Origin: Nitriliruptoraceae bacterium
Lineage (GTDB): Bacteria; Actinomycetota; Nitriliruptoria; Nitriliruptorales; Nitriliruptoraceae
Direction of reading: 5' to 3'
NCBI GenBank assembly: GCA_007134165.1
Contig: SLLJ01000032.1
Location: forward strand, 1 to 7,606
DNA: 7,606 bases
The notes under the pieces: model-generated
The model's database searches: none
Told to the model about the DNA's origin: nothing
Seen by the model: only the letters and a program-made list of their open reading frames with translations
Program-made: the position numbers and the translations under genes
Shown: piece by piece, positions 1 through 6,349 of the stretch
Layout of the letters: the number at the start of each line of letters is the position of its first letter
Numbering within the stretch: the stretch's first letter is position 1

Positions 1-50
1 CGCTCGCCCACGCGAGGTACAGGCGGGCCCGGCGCTGCGAAGGGAAGACG

Positions 51-191
51 TGGGTGCCAACGAACAGGTTTCGACGCCCCGCGATGTTGACTGGACGGCG
101 CGGGGCAGCGCGACGCGGTCGCGACGATACCTGGGGTGGGACGCGACTGGGCGACCTACCCAACTGCGCTCCTTCGGACCAAGGACCGCAG
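51..191. ncRNA. Candidate structured RNA or leader element (three-way junction plus hairpin)
   Basis: Nested complementary segments form a compact fold. Stem P1 is 65-73 with 125-133 (8 of 9 pairs). P2 is GCCCCGCG at 76-83 with CGCGGGGC at 99-106 (perfect). P3 is CGCGAC at 109-114 with GTCGCG at 118-123 (perfect, 3-nt loop). The junction strands are only 2, 2 and 1 nt. Next comes a hairpin, 164-168 with 187-191 and 170-174 with 181-185, separated by one C-C mismatch, with a 6-nt loop. TGGGT at 51-55 could pair with ACCCA at 158-162 to enclose the junction. I do not match it to a known riboswitch, RNase P, tmRNA or SRP RNA. Strand is unknown, because inverted repeats fold on both. High GC makes chance pairing common, so this is a candidate only. 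Confidence 0.3.
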
Positions 192-312
192 CCACCAGGG
201 CCGTCCGTTGCACGAACGGAGAAGAGCCCCGCCGGGGTTGCTGTCTCAGGCGTCTCCCCAGATGTTTCCGAACGCTCGACCTGGCTTCGAGGTAGGGACG
301 GCGGCAAGAGCC

Positions 313-336
313 GGGGCCGGGCCAGGCGGGGCGGGG
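313..336 (+). other. G-quadruplex motif
   Basis: Four G runs on the + strand (313-316, 319-321, 328-331, 333-336), with loops of 2, 6 and 1 nt, satisfy the canonical G3+ / 1-7 nt loop rule. The motif lies about 180 bp before the symporter start on its coding strand. Such motifs are common in high-GC genomes, so regulatory significance is unproven. Confidence 0.4.
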
Positions 337-430
337 CCGTAGGGACCCGCGAGCACGCGTTGGCGACCTCCGCCCTCCCTCATCGGCGCCGGGGGGCTTC
401 CGAGGATGATCCGGGGCAGGACGGCGGGCG

Positions 431-467
431 AATTGGTCAAGTGTTCATGCAACTGCGTCGACGTCGA
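431..467 (+). promoter_or_regulatory. Candidate promoter/operator region for the symporter gene
   Basis: Bases 431-452 form the most AT-rich patch in the 514-bp upstream region. They are followed directly by a perfect 10-bp palindrome, TCGACGTCGA, at 458-467, which ends 47 bp before the ATG. The patch contains GGTCA (435-439) and GTTCA (443-447), resembling PhoP/PHO-box half-sites but spaced 8 nt apart rather than the usual 11. I cannot identify a convincing -35/-10 pair. It is called regulatory from composition, palindrome and position only. Confidence 0.3.
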
Positions 468-514
468 AACCGGGGCTCCACCCGAGAGACACTAGGGCTG
501 AGCAGCCTGTCAGC

Positions 515-1882
515 ATGGACAACGAGATGGGAGCTGCCGGGGTACCGAGCGAGGACCCCGTGGACGGAGACGGCCCACGAGAGCCGGTCCCACGTGCCGA
601 CGCACCGGAGCCGGGGTTGCCCGCCGGTTCACCGACGGAGGGTGTCCAGCATCCGGCGCCTGATGGTTCCGATGACACCGACGGCAGCCGCGCGGCGACT
701 CCCACCGTGACGCCCGACGAGCCCGTCGCCGACGGCTCAGCGGTCGTGAGCGAATCGCCAGCCGGCGGCGGCCTCGACCGCGCTCTGCGCCTGGTGGCGG
801 TCGTCGGGCTGCTGTACGCCTTCCTCGCGGGGGTCTATCTGCTGTCGAGCGGCATCTCCGGCCTGGGTAGCGGGTTCGCGGACGCGCTGCTCGATCGGGT
901 GGAGCACCCACTGGCGGGGCTCGCGGTCGGCATGCTGTTCACGGTGCTGGTGCAGTCATCGTCGGTGTCGACCGCGGCGGTCGTCGCGCTGGTCGGTACC
1001 GGGGTCGTGCCACTGTCGGTTGCGGTGCCCATGGTGATGGGCACCAATCTCGGTACCACGGTGACCAGCACGCTCGCTGCGCTCGGCAACATCGGCGACA
1101 AGCCGGCGTTCCGGCGCGGATTCGCGGCCGCGACGATGCACGACATGTTCAACCTGCTGGCGGTCGCGATCCTCTTCCCTCTGGAGCTCGCGACCGGCGT
1201 GCTGCAGCGTGCTGCGACCGGGCTGACCACGGTGCTGCCCGGCGGTGGCGAGGTCAGCCAGCCGGGACCCAGCCCGATCCGGACCGCGATCCGGGCTCCT
1301 GCCAACCTCGCTGCCGATCTGGTGGAGCGGCTGGGGGTCCAGGGAGCGTGGGCCGGCGTGCTGCTGCTGCTGCTCGGCCTGCTCGTGATCTTCGCCGCGC
1401 TCGCCAGCATCACCGGGCAGATGCGTGCTGCCGTCGGTGGCAACGTCGAACAGACGCTGAACCGGTCGCTCAGCCGCGGCGGCGGGATGCTCGCCCTGGC
1501 GGTCGGTGCCGGGGCCACGATCTCGGTGCAGTCATCGACCATCGTCACCGCGATGCTGGTCCCGATGGTCGCGTCGGGGATCCTGCTGCTGCCCAACGCC
1601 TTCCCGATCACGCTCGGCGCGAACGTCGGCACGACCGTCACCGGGCTGCTTGCATCCCTGGCGGTCGATCTCCCTGAAGGCCTGACGATCGCGCTCGTCC
1701 ACTCCCTGTTCAACGTCACCGCCATCCTGCTGATCTACCCGGCCAAGGGGATCAGGCAGCTACCGCTGCGTGGCGCCGAGCTGCTGGCGGACGTCGCCGC
1801 GGAGCGGCCCTCCATCGTCGGGGCGTACGTCGTCGGTCTGTTCCTCGTGCTGCCAGCGCTGGTCGTGCTGCTGGCCGGATGA
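515..1882 (+). CDS. Na+/phosphate (Na/Pi) cotransporter family protein
   Basis: A 455-residue membrane protein of the Na/Pi symporter family (PF02690; NptA/YjbB/SLC34-like), expected to couple phosphate movement to Na+ across the cytoplasmic membrane. The family's duplicated core is clear: first QSSS at residues 147-150 with GTNLGTTVT at 176-184, then QSST at 339-342 with GANVGTTVT at 368-376. Each is followed by a His/Asn-containing helix (MHDMFN near 208-213, VHSLFN near 395-400). Hydrophobic segments begin near residue 90 and continue to the C-terminus, with a polar loop around 240-270. No C-terminal PhoU domain is present, unlike many NptA-like proteins. Residues 1-85 are acidic, Pro/Gly-rich and probably disordered, which is unusual. 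The start is uncertain: ATG 515 has no good Shine-Dalgarno, nor does the in-frame ATG at 527. It converges with the ATPase gene. Substrate is inferred from the family. Confidence 0.9.
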   Translation: MDNEMGAAGVPSEDPVDGDGPREPVPRADAPEPGLPAGSPTEGVQHPAPDGSDDTDGSRAATPTVTPDEPVADGSAVVSESPAGGGLDRALRLVAVVGLLYAFLAGVYLLSSGISGLGSGFADALLDRVEHPLAGLAVGMLFTVLVQSSSVSTAAVVALVGTGVVPLSVAVPMVMGTNLGTTVTSTLAALGNIGDKPAFRRGFAAATMHDMFNLLAVAILFPLELATGVLQRAATGLTTVLPGGGEVSQPGPSPIRTAIRAPANLAADLVERLGVQGAWAGVLLLLLGLLVIFAALASITGQMRAAVGGNVEQTLNRSLSRGGGMLALAVGAGATISVQSSTIVTAMLVPMVASGILLLPNAFPITLGANVGTTVTGLLASLAVDLPEGLTIALVHSLFNVTAILLIYPAKGIRQLPLRGAELLADVAAERPSIVGAYVVGLFLVLPALVVLLAG

Positions 1883-1910
1883 GACGCCGGCCCCCCGGTA
1901 GCGACTCATC
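1878..1910. terminator. Candidate bidirectional terminator hairpin between convergent genes
   Basis: GATGAGACGC at 1878-1887 pairs with GCGACTCATC at 1901-1910 in 9 of 10 positions (one A-A mismatch), with a C-rich 13-nt loop. The left arm includes the TGA stop of the symporter gene (1880-1882). Near-perfect symmetry and position between converging genes fit a bidirectional terminator. There is no T-tract on either side, so any termination would be of the U-less type proposed for actinobacteria, or the hairpin may protect mRNA 3' ends. Confidence 0.5.
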
Positions 1911-1946
1911 AGACGTTGGCTTGCGATCCTGACCGTCCACAGCTCC

Positions 1947-1980
1947 CACGGTCGCGTGGTGGAGTCGGCCGGGGACCGTG
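1947..1980 (-). terminator. Inverted repeat just downstream of the ATPase stop
   Basis: CACGGTC at 1947-1953 is perfectly complementary to GACCGTG at 1974-1980, with a 20-nt GC-rich loop. On the minus strand it starts 10 nt past the ATPase stop codon (1990-1992). Position suggests a 3'-end or terminator hairpin for the ATPase transcript. No T-tract follows it, so the call is tentative. Confidence 0.35.
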
Positions 1981-1989
1981 TCCGCGGCT

Positions 1990-4900
1990 TCAGTCGTCGC
2001 GGGTTGCCGCTCGAGGATGGCTGGTTCGGGATCCCCAGGGCGGCAGCACGTGCGCGGCCGCAGGCCCGGGCGTGCCCACGGCCTCGTCTCGCGCCCCGCG
2101 CAGGATGCCGAGGTCGCGGACGACTCGCTCCACCCGGGGTCCGACGGCACCGATGGTCGCGCCGGTGACGGCACCCGCGGTGCCCAGCGTCCAGCCGATC
2201 GCTCCCAGGGGGCGACACCCTGCGGCACCGCTCACGCCGGGGAGCTGCACGATGGCGGCCAGAGCGGCGGCCGATCCGGCGCTGGCGAGCCACACCCGGC
2301 CGTCAAGCGGGCGGGCCGCGATGGTCTGCAGCAGTTGGGCACCGACCAGCGCCACCAGGCCGGTGGTGGCGGCGTGGTCGGTGGTGCCGGTCAGCCGTGC
2401 GGGGAGGTAGGCCACGGCCGCGCCGGTGCCAGTTCCGATCGCGCGCCAGGCGACCGCCTGGTTGAGGACCGTGCCGAGGGAGGCTTCGGGGCCCTCGCGG
2501 AGCAGGCTGTCGATGCTGGCGCCGTCGGGTCGGGACATCGCGATGACCGTGGCGGGGAGCACGTCGGTGAGCAGGTTGACGAGCAGCAGCTGCTTGGCGT
2601 CCAGCGGGGACCGGCCGGTGATGAGGCTGCCCGTCACGGTGAAGGCGATCTCACCGAGGTTGCCGCCGACCAGTACGGCGACCGCGTCGCGGACCGAGGC
2701 CCACAGGCCGCGCCCCTCCGCGATCGCGTCGGCGAGGGTCTCCATGCGCTCGTCGGTCACGACCAGGTCCGCGGCCTGGCGGGCGGCCGCGGTCGCGCGT
2801 GGCCCCAGTGCGATACCGACCTCGGCCAGCTGGATGGCGGCCACGTCGTTGGCGCCGTCGCCGGTCATGGCGACCACCGAACCATGTCGCTGGTAGGCGC
2901 GGACCAGGTCCGCCTTGTGCTCAGGGGTCGCGCGGGCGATCACCGTGACGTCGGCCAGCGCCTCGGCGAGGTCCTCCTCACCCAACGCCAGGAGGTCCGA
3001 AGCGGTGAGGGCCCGCCCCTCATCGAGTCCGACGTCGCGAGCCACCGCGCACGCGGTCGCGGTGTGGTCGCCGGTCACCATGACCACGCTGAGCCCCGCC
3101 GCACGCAGCCGCGCCACCGCTTCGGCGGCACTCGCCCGGGCCGGGTCGCGCAGGCCGAGGAAGCCCAGCAAGGTCAGATCCTCGACGCCGTCGTCGTCGA
3201 GATCGGTCCGGCCCGGCGCTTCGCGCTCGGCGATGGCGAGCACCCGCAGGCCACCCGCGGCCAGTCCAGCCGCGTGTTCCAGCAGCCGGTCACGGTCCGG
3301 CTCGTGCAGCAGGCGCCGCCGGCTGCCCACCTGCCAGCGCTCGCAACGGTCAAGTACCACCTCGGGCGCACCCTTGACGCTGATCACCGGTCCGCGGCTG
3401 GTCTGTGCGAGGACTGCGTGGTAGCCGCGTCCCGGGGCGAAGTGCAGGTCGTCCAACACCTCGAAGCGGCCACTGCCCTGCCGCCGTACCCCGGCCGCAC
3501 CGGTGCCGTCGGCGACCGCGCCGTCGGTTGCGTGGGCGAAGGGCTCGCCGTCGCGGACCGGAGTCGAGCGTCGGGCGGCGAGCAGCACGCGCCGGTGCCG
3601 TTCGTCGAGCTCGTCCACCGGTACGGCCGTGCGGCCGTCGGACACCTCGGTGAGGCGGAGCGAGCCGTCGGTGAGGGTGCCGGTCTTGTCGACGCACAGC
3701 ACGTCGACCCGGCCAAGCGCCTCGATCGTGCTGACGTTGCGCGCCACGATCCCCGACGTTGACAGGCGTCGCGCAGCGGCCTGCTGCCCCATCGATGCCA
3801 GCAGCGGCAGGCCCTCCGGGATCGCGGCCACGGCCAGGGTGACCGCTGCTCCGGCCACCTCCTGGAGCGGGACGCGCCGCAGCAGCCCCGAGGCCAGCAC
3901 CACCGCGCTGCTCGCGGCAGCCGCCGGGATCGTCACCTCGGTGAGCTCCTCGAGCCGTCGGTCGACCCCGGTGGCGGGGGGGAGTTCGCCCGCGCGCAGC
4001 ACCGCCCGGCCGGCCTCGGTCTGCCCGCCGGTGGCGACGACGACGGCGGTGCCCCGACCGGCGAGCACGGTCGTGCCGGCGAACAGCATCGAGGTCCGCT
4101 CCGACACCTCAGCGTCCCGGGGGCAGGGGGTGGCTGCCTTGACGACCGGGACCGACTCCCCGGTCAGGGTGGCCTCGTCCACCTCGAGGTCGCGGCACGC
4201 CAGCCAGCGGCAGTCCGCCACCGCGGTGTCGCCCGCAGCGACCTCGACGATGTCTCCCGGGACCACCTCCTCGATGGGGACCGACCGCACCGAGCCGCCA
4301 CGTCGGACCCGCACCGGGCTCTCGTTTCCGTCCTCGAGCCGATCGACGGCCACGTCGGCCCGCAGGCGCTGCCCCGCCCCGAGCGCCGCGTTCAGCCCCA
4401 GCACCAGGCTCACCAGGCCGGCATCCGCGGCGGACCCGGTCACCAGCGACAGCCCGGCGCCTGCCAAGAGAACCGGGGTCAGCGGGTTGGCGAGCTCCTC
4501 GACGATCGCCCGCCGCAGCCGCTCCGGTACCCACGGGGTCACCTCGTGTGGTGTCAGCCGGGCCGCCGCCACCTCGTCGGACAGGCCCTCGGGCCGACTG
4601 CCCAGCTGCCGCAGGACCTCGTGTGCGTCTATGGCGTGCCACGCGGCGATCGTCGGCCGAAGGGGGACGTGGTGCTGCTCGACCGCACGAGCGGCCCTGC
4701 GGCCGTTCACGATCGCGGCGAGCGCCGCGGCATCGACGGCACGTGCCGCGAGGACGGGAGCCTCGGCAGGGCGTCGTCCGATCACCGAGGCCGCGCCGAT
4801 CACCGCACCGGCGAACGCCAGCCGGACCGCCTGCCGGGTGTGGTCGCGAGCCGCGTCACCTGCCGCTATCAGCCACGCCACCTCCTCGAGCCCTCCATGG

Positions 4901-6225
4901 GCGATCAGATGGGCCCCGTGGGGCACCGATCGACCGGGCTGGGGCAGACCGACCAGCACGTCCGCCGGACCCAGGCTCGCGGCGGCGTCGCCCACCACCG
5001 CCAGCACACCATGCCCCTCGGCCTGCAACGCACCGATGGTGGCCGGCAGGCCGGTGTGCGTGGGGATGATCCGGTCGAGTGTGAGGCCGACGCCGGCCAG
5101 CCACCGGCCGGATGCCACCGTCTCCAGCCCGACGCCGGCCGCCCGCTCGAGCACCTCCCGACCCGGTCCCCCGACGCGGTAGGGGCGCACCGGCCGCCCC
5201 GACCTCGTGACCTCGAGCAGCAGACGCCCGTCGATCACCAGCGTGTCCACCCGGTCGAGCCGCCGCAGCGCCTGCCGGTCCATCACCAGCACGCCGCGCC
5301 GTGCGGCCAGCCGCGACAGCTCCGCGGCGAACGCGTCCCGACCGAGACGCGCGGCCTTCGGGGCAGCGTCGACCAGCGGTGCCATCGCCGCCCCGAGGTC
5401 GCCGGAGGTGACCAGGCTCGAGGTGAACGCGGCCAGGGATGCCTCCAACGACCGTGCGGCGTACCGCTCGAGGGTGTCGACGACCGGTTCGTCGCCGCGG
5501 GGCGCGGCGGCGCCACAGGCCACGTCGCAGGCCGGCGGATCCGCGAACAGCTCACGCTCACGCTCACGCCAGACGCGACGCCGGGAGCGGTGCTCACCGA
5601 CCAGCAGGCTGCGGTGGGCGACATCGACCAGCTGCCCGGTCATCCGCTGCGCGAAGCCCTGCAGCACGGCGTTGCCGACACCCAGCACCAGATCGCTGGC
5701 GTGCGACCCCAGCCGACGGTCGACCTGCTCACGCAGCTGCGGTGTGCTGTCCACCAACGACGCCAGCCGGGACAGATCGACCGCCAGGGTCATCGGACGG
5801 ACCCCAGCCGCGCGACCGGCCACGGCGCCTGCGAAGCTGGCCAGGTCGGTCCCGATCTCCGTGAGCAGCCGAACCAGCGGCTCCACATCCGCCGGATGGC
5901 TCGCACGGTCCCGCGGGAACCAGTCCGCCAGTCCCAGCCGCTGCTCGACCTCCTCGACCACCGCCACCAGTTCCCCGGTCGTGGCCCACAGCTCATCGTG
6001 GGCGATGACGACCCGAGGCGGGCGGACCTGCAACCCCGCCCACGCGACCCCCGGATGGTCCTGCAGCGCCGCCAGCACCTCGCGCTCGAACACCGGCAGC
6101 AGGGTGCAGGGCACCTCACGGTGCTCGATGTGTGAGCGCCCGTCACCCGACCAGGTCTGCCGCCGTCGGCCCAGCAGCGACGCCAACCGACCCTGGCCGC
6201 CCGAACCGGGGGCTCCCACGCTCAT
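1990..6225 (-). CDS. CtpH/CtpI-like P2-type cation-transporting ATPase with a degenerate N-terminal half
   Basis: A 1411-residue P-type ATPase that should use ATP to move a cation across the cytoplasmic membrane. Residues ~35-100 look like a heavy-metal-associated fold without the CxxC pair. Residues ~301-510 are a degenerate P-domain and membrane copy. The catalytic half starts near 528 with the usual cation-ATPase N-terminal segment, then M1/M2 (~583-616), an actuator domain with TGES at 688-691, M4 PEGLP at 803-807, and DKTGT at 846-850 with phosphorylated Asp846. KGAPE is at 951-955, TGDH at 1051-1054, TGDGAND at 1121-1127, and M5-M10 cover ~1178-1360. M5 has N1189/E1192 and M6 has N1217/T1220/D1221, matching the SERCA Ca2+-site pattern. 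Length and architecture recall mycobacterial CtpH/CtpI, which are somewhat longer. ATG 6225 lies 3 nt after GGGAGG. GTG at codon 3 (6219) has better spacing. A flavodoxin gene lies upstream on the same strand. The transported ion is inferred as Ca2+ or a similar cation, not proven. Confidence 0.92.
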   Translation of the reverse strand: MSVGAPGSGGQGRLASLLGRRRQTWSGDGRSHIEHREVPCTLLPVFEREVLAALQDHPGVAWAGLQVRPPRVVIAHDELWATTGELVAVVEEVEQRLGLADWFPRDRASHPADVEPLVRLLTEIGTDLASFAGAVAGRAAGVRPMTLAVDLSRLASLVDSTPQLREQVDRRLGSHASDLVLGVGNAVLQGFAQRMTGQLVDVAHRSLLVGEHRSRRRVWRERERELFADPPACDVACGAAAPRGDEPVVDTLERYAARSLEASLAAFTSSLVTSGDLGAAMAPLVDAAPKAARLGRDAFAAELSRLAARRGVLVMDRQALRRLDRVDTLVIDGRLLLEVTRSGRPVRPYRVGGPGREVLERAAGVGLETVASGRWLAGVGLTLDRIIPTHTGLPATIGALQAEGHGVLAVVGDAAASLGPADVLVGLPQPGRSVPHGAHLIAHGGLEEVAWLIAAGDAARDHTRQAVRLAFAGAVIGAASVIGRRPAEAPVLAARAVDAAALAAIVNGRRAARAVEQHHVPLRPTIAAWHAIDAHEVLRQLGSRPEGLSDEVAAARLTPHEVTPWVPERLRRAIVEELANPLTPVLLAGAGLSLVTGSAADAGLVSLVLGLNAALGAGQRLRADVAVDRLEDGNESPVRVRRGGSVRSVPIEEVVPGDIVEVAAGDTAVADCRWLACRDLEVDEATLTGESVPVVKAATPCPRDAEVSERTSMLFAGTTVLAGRGTAVVVATGGQTEAGRAVLRAGELPPATGVDRRLEELTEVTIPAAAASSAVVLASGLLRRVPLQEVAGAAVTLAVAAIPEGLPLLASMGQQAAARRLSTSGIVARNVSTIEALGRVDVLCVDKTGTLTDGSLRLTEVSDGRTAVPVDELDERHRRVLLAARRSTPVRDGEPFAHATDGAVADGTGAAGVRRQGSGRFEVLDDLHFAPGRGYHAVLAQTSRGPVISVKGAPEVVLDRCERWQVGSRRRLLHEPDRDRLLEHAAGLAAGGLRVLAIAEREAPGRTDLDDDGVEDLTLLGFLGLRDPARASAAEAVARLRAAGLSVVMVTGDHTATACAVARDVGLDEGRALTASDLLALGEEDLAEALADVTVIARATPEHKADLVRAYQRHGSVVAMTGDGANDVAAIQLAEVGIALGPRATAAARQAADLVVTDERMETLADAIAEGRGLWASVRDAVAVLVGGNLGEIAFTVTGSLITGRSPLDAKQLLLVNLLTDVLPATVIAMSRPDGASIDSLLREGPEASLGTVLNQAVAWRAIGTGTGAAVAYLPARLTGTTDHAATTGLVALVGAQLLQTIAARPLDGRVWLASAGSAAALAAIVQLPGVSGAAGCRPLGAIGWTLGTAGAVTGATIGAVGPRVERVVRDLGILRGARDEAVGTPGPAAAHVLPPWGSRTSHPRAATRDD
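5551..5568. repeat. Hexanucleotide tandem repeat inside the ATPase gene
   Basis: Three perfect copies of CTCACG (5551-5568) on the + strand encode the alternating Arg-Glu run RERERE (residues 220-225) in the N-terminal region of the ATPase. The 6-nt unit keeps frame, so slippage would only change the number of Arg-Glu pairs. Confidence 0.7.
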
Positions 6226-6228
6226 CCG

Positions 6229-6234
6229 CCTCCC
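6229..6234 (-). promoter_or_regulatory. Ribosome binding site of the ATPase gene
   Basis: GGGAGG on the minus strand lies 3 nt before ATG 6225 and 9 nt before an in-frame GTG at codon 3 (6219). The short gap to the ATG makes the GTG a serious alternative start. The protein would lose only two residues. Confidence 0.6.
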
Positions 6235-6239
6235 GTCCT

Positions 6240-6262
6240 ACGGCACGGCGCTCCCGTGCCGT
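6240..6262. repeat. Perfect 9-bp inverted repeat next to the ATPase RBS
   Basis: ACGGCACGG (6240-6248) and CCGTGCCGT (6254-6262) are perfectly complementary around a 5-nt spacer. On the minus strand the repeat ends 5 nt before the GGGAGG ribosome binding site. It could be a repressor operator or an mRNA hairpin controlling ATPase translation or readthrough. Sequence cannot decide between these. Confidence 0.6.
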
Positions 6263-6272
6263 GGGCCTGCCC

Positions 6273-6297
6273 GGCGCCTGACGGGCATCAGGTCGCC
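6273..6297. repeat. Second hairpin in the flavodoxin-ATPase gap
   Basis: GGCG at 6273-6276 pairs with CGCC at 6294-6297, and CCTGA at 6277-6281 pairs with TCAGG at 6288-6292. A single bulged T lies at 6293 and the loop is 6 nt. It lies 10 bp from the 6240-6262 inverted repeat, giving two tandem hairpins before the ATPase start. Confidence 0.45.
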
Positions 6298-6349
6298 TGT
6301 CCTGCCTGCGCCGCCGGCTGTCCGAGACTGCTGCGGGTCCGGCTCGAGC

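Larger units (their letters stand above)
1..514. other. Non-coding region upstream of the Na+/phosphate symporter
   Basis: I see no convincing gene here. Several frames stay open because the region is GC-rich, but their translations are Arg/Gly/Pro-rich, lack recognisable motifs and have no Shine-Dalgarno-supported start. The region instead contains dense inverted repeats in its first 200 bases, further small hairpins (204-209 with 215-220; 275-279 with 287-291), a G-run cluster at 313-336, and a relatively AT-rich patch around 431-452. It probably carries the promoter and leader of the symporter gene and possibly the end of an upstream transcription unit lying outside the window. Confidence 0.6.

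Noticed and set aside
40..80. Possible tmRNA or cobalamin riboswitch start (GGTTTCGAC, AGGGAA)
   Set aside because: No tag reading frame, tRNA-like 3' end or conserved B12-box sequence follows. Only short chance matches.
1..163. Minus-strand reading frame off the left edge, giving VGTHVFPSQRRARLYLAWAS
   Set aside because: It looks protein-like over 20 residues, but I found no ATG or GTG start with a Shine-Dalgarno and the window cuts it off. The same bases form the inverted repeats. It is worth rechecking with upstream sequence.
435..447. PHO-box-like GGTCA/GTTCA half-sites upstream of the symporter
   Set aside because: Spacing is 8 nt instead of the 11-nt direct-repeat period of PhoP/PhoB boxes, and the flanking bases do not match. 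Too weak to annotate as a Pho box.
54..710. Open frame of 218 residues on + before and across the symporter start
   Set aside because: Its product is Arg/Gly/Pro-rich with no motif, has no Shine-Dalgarno, and overlaps the better-supported symporter N-terminus. It is a GC-driven open frame.
835..1725. 296-residue open frame antisense to the symporter
   Set aside because: Thr/Ser/Pro/Arg-rich shadow of the conserved Na/Pi core on the other strand.
1978..3762. 594-residue open frame antisense to the ATPase
   Set aside because: Low-complexity Gly/Arg/Asp/Gln-rich product. The opposite strand encodes all P-type ATPase motifs, so this is a shadow frame.
3503..6135. Long + strand open frames (559 and 529 residues) antisense to the ATPase
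   Set aside because: Ser/Arg/Ala/Pro-rich or Gln/Arg/Gly/His-rich compositions without motifs, lying across conserved ATPase domains.
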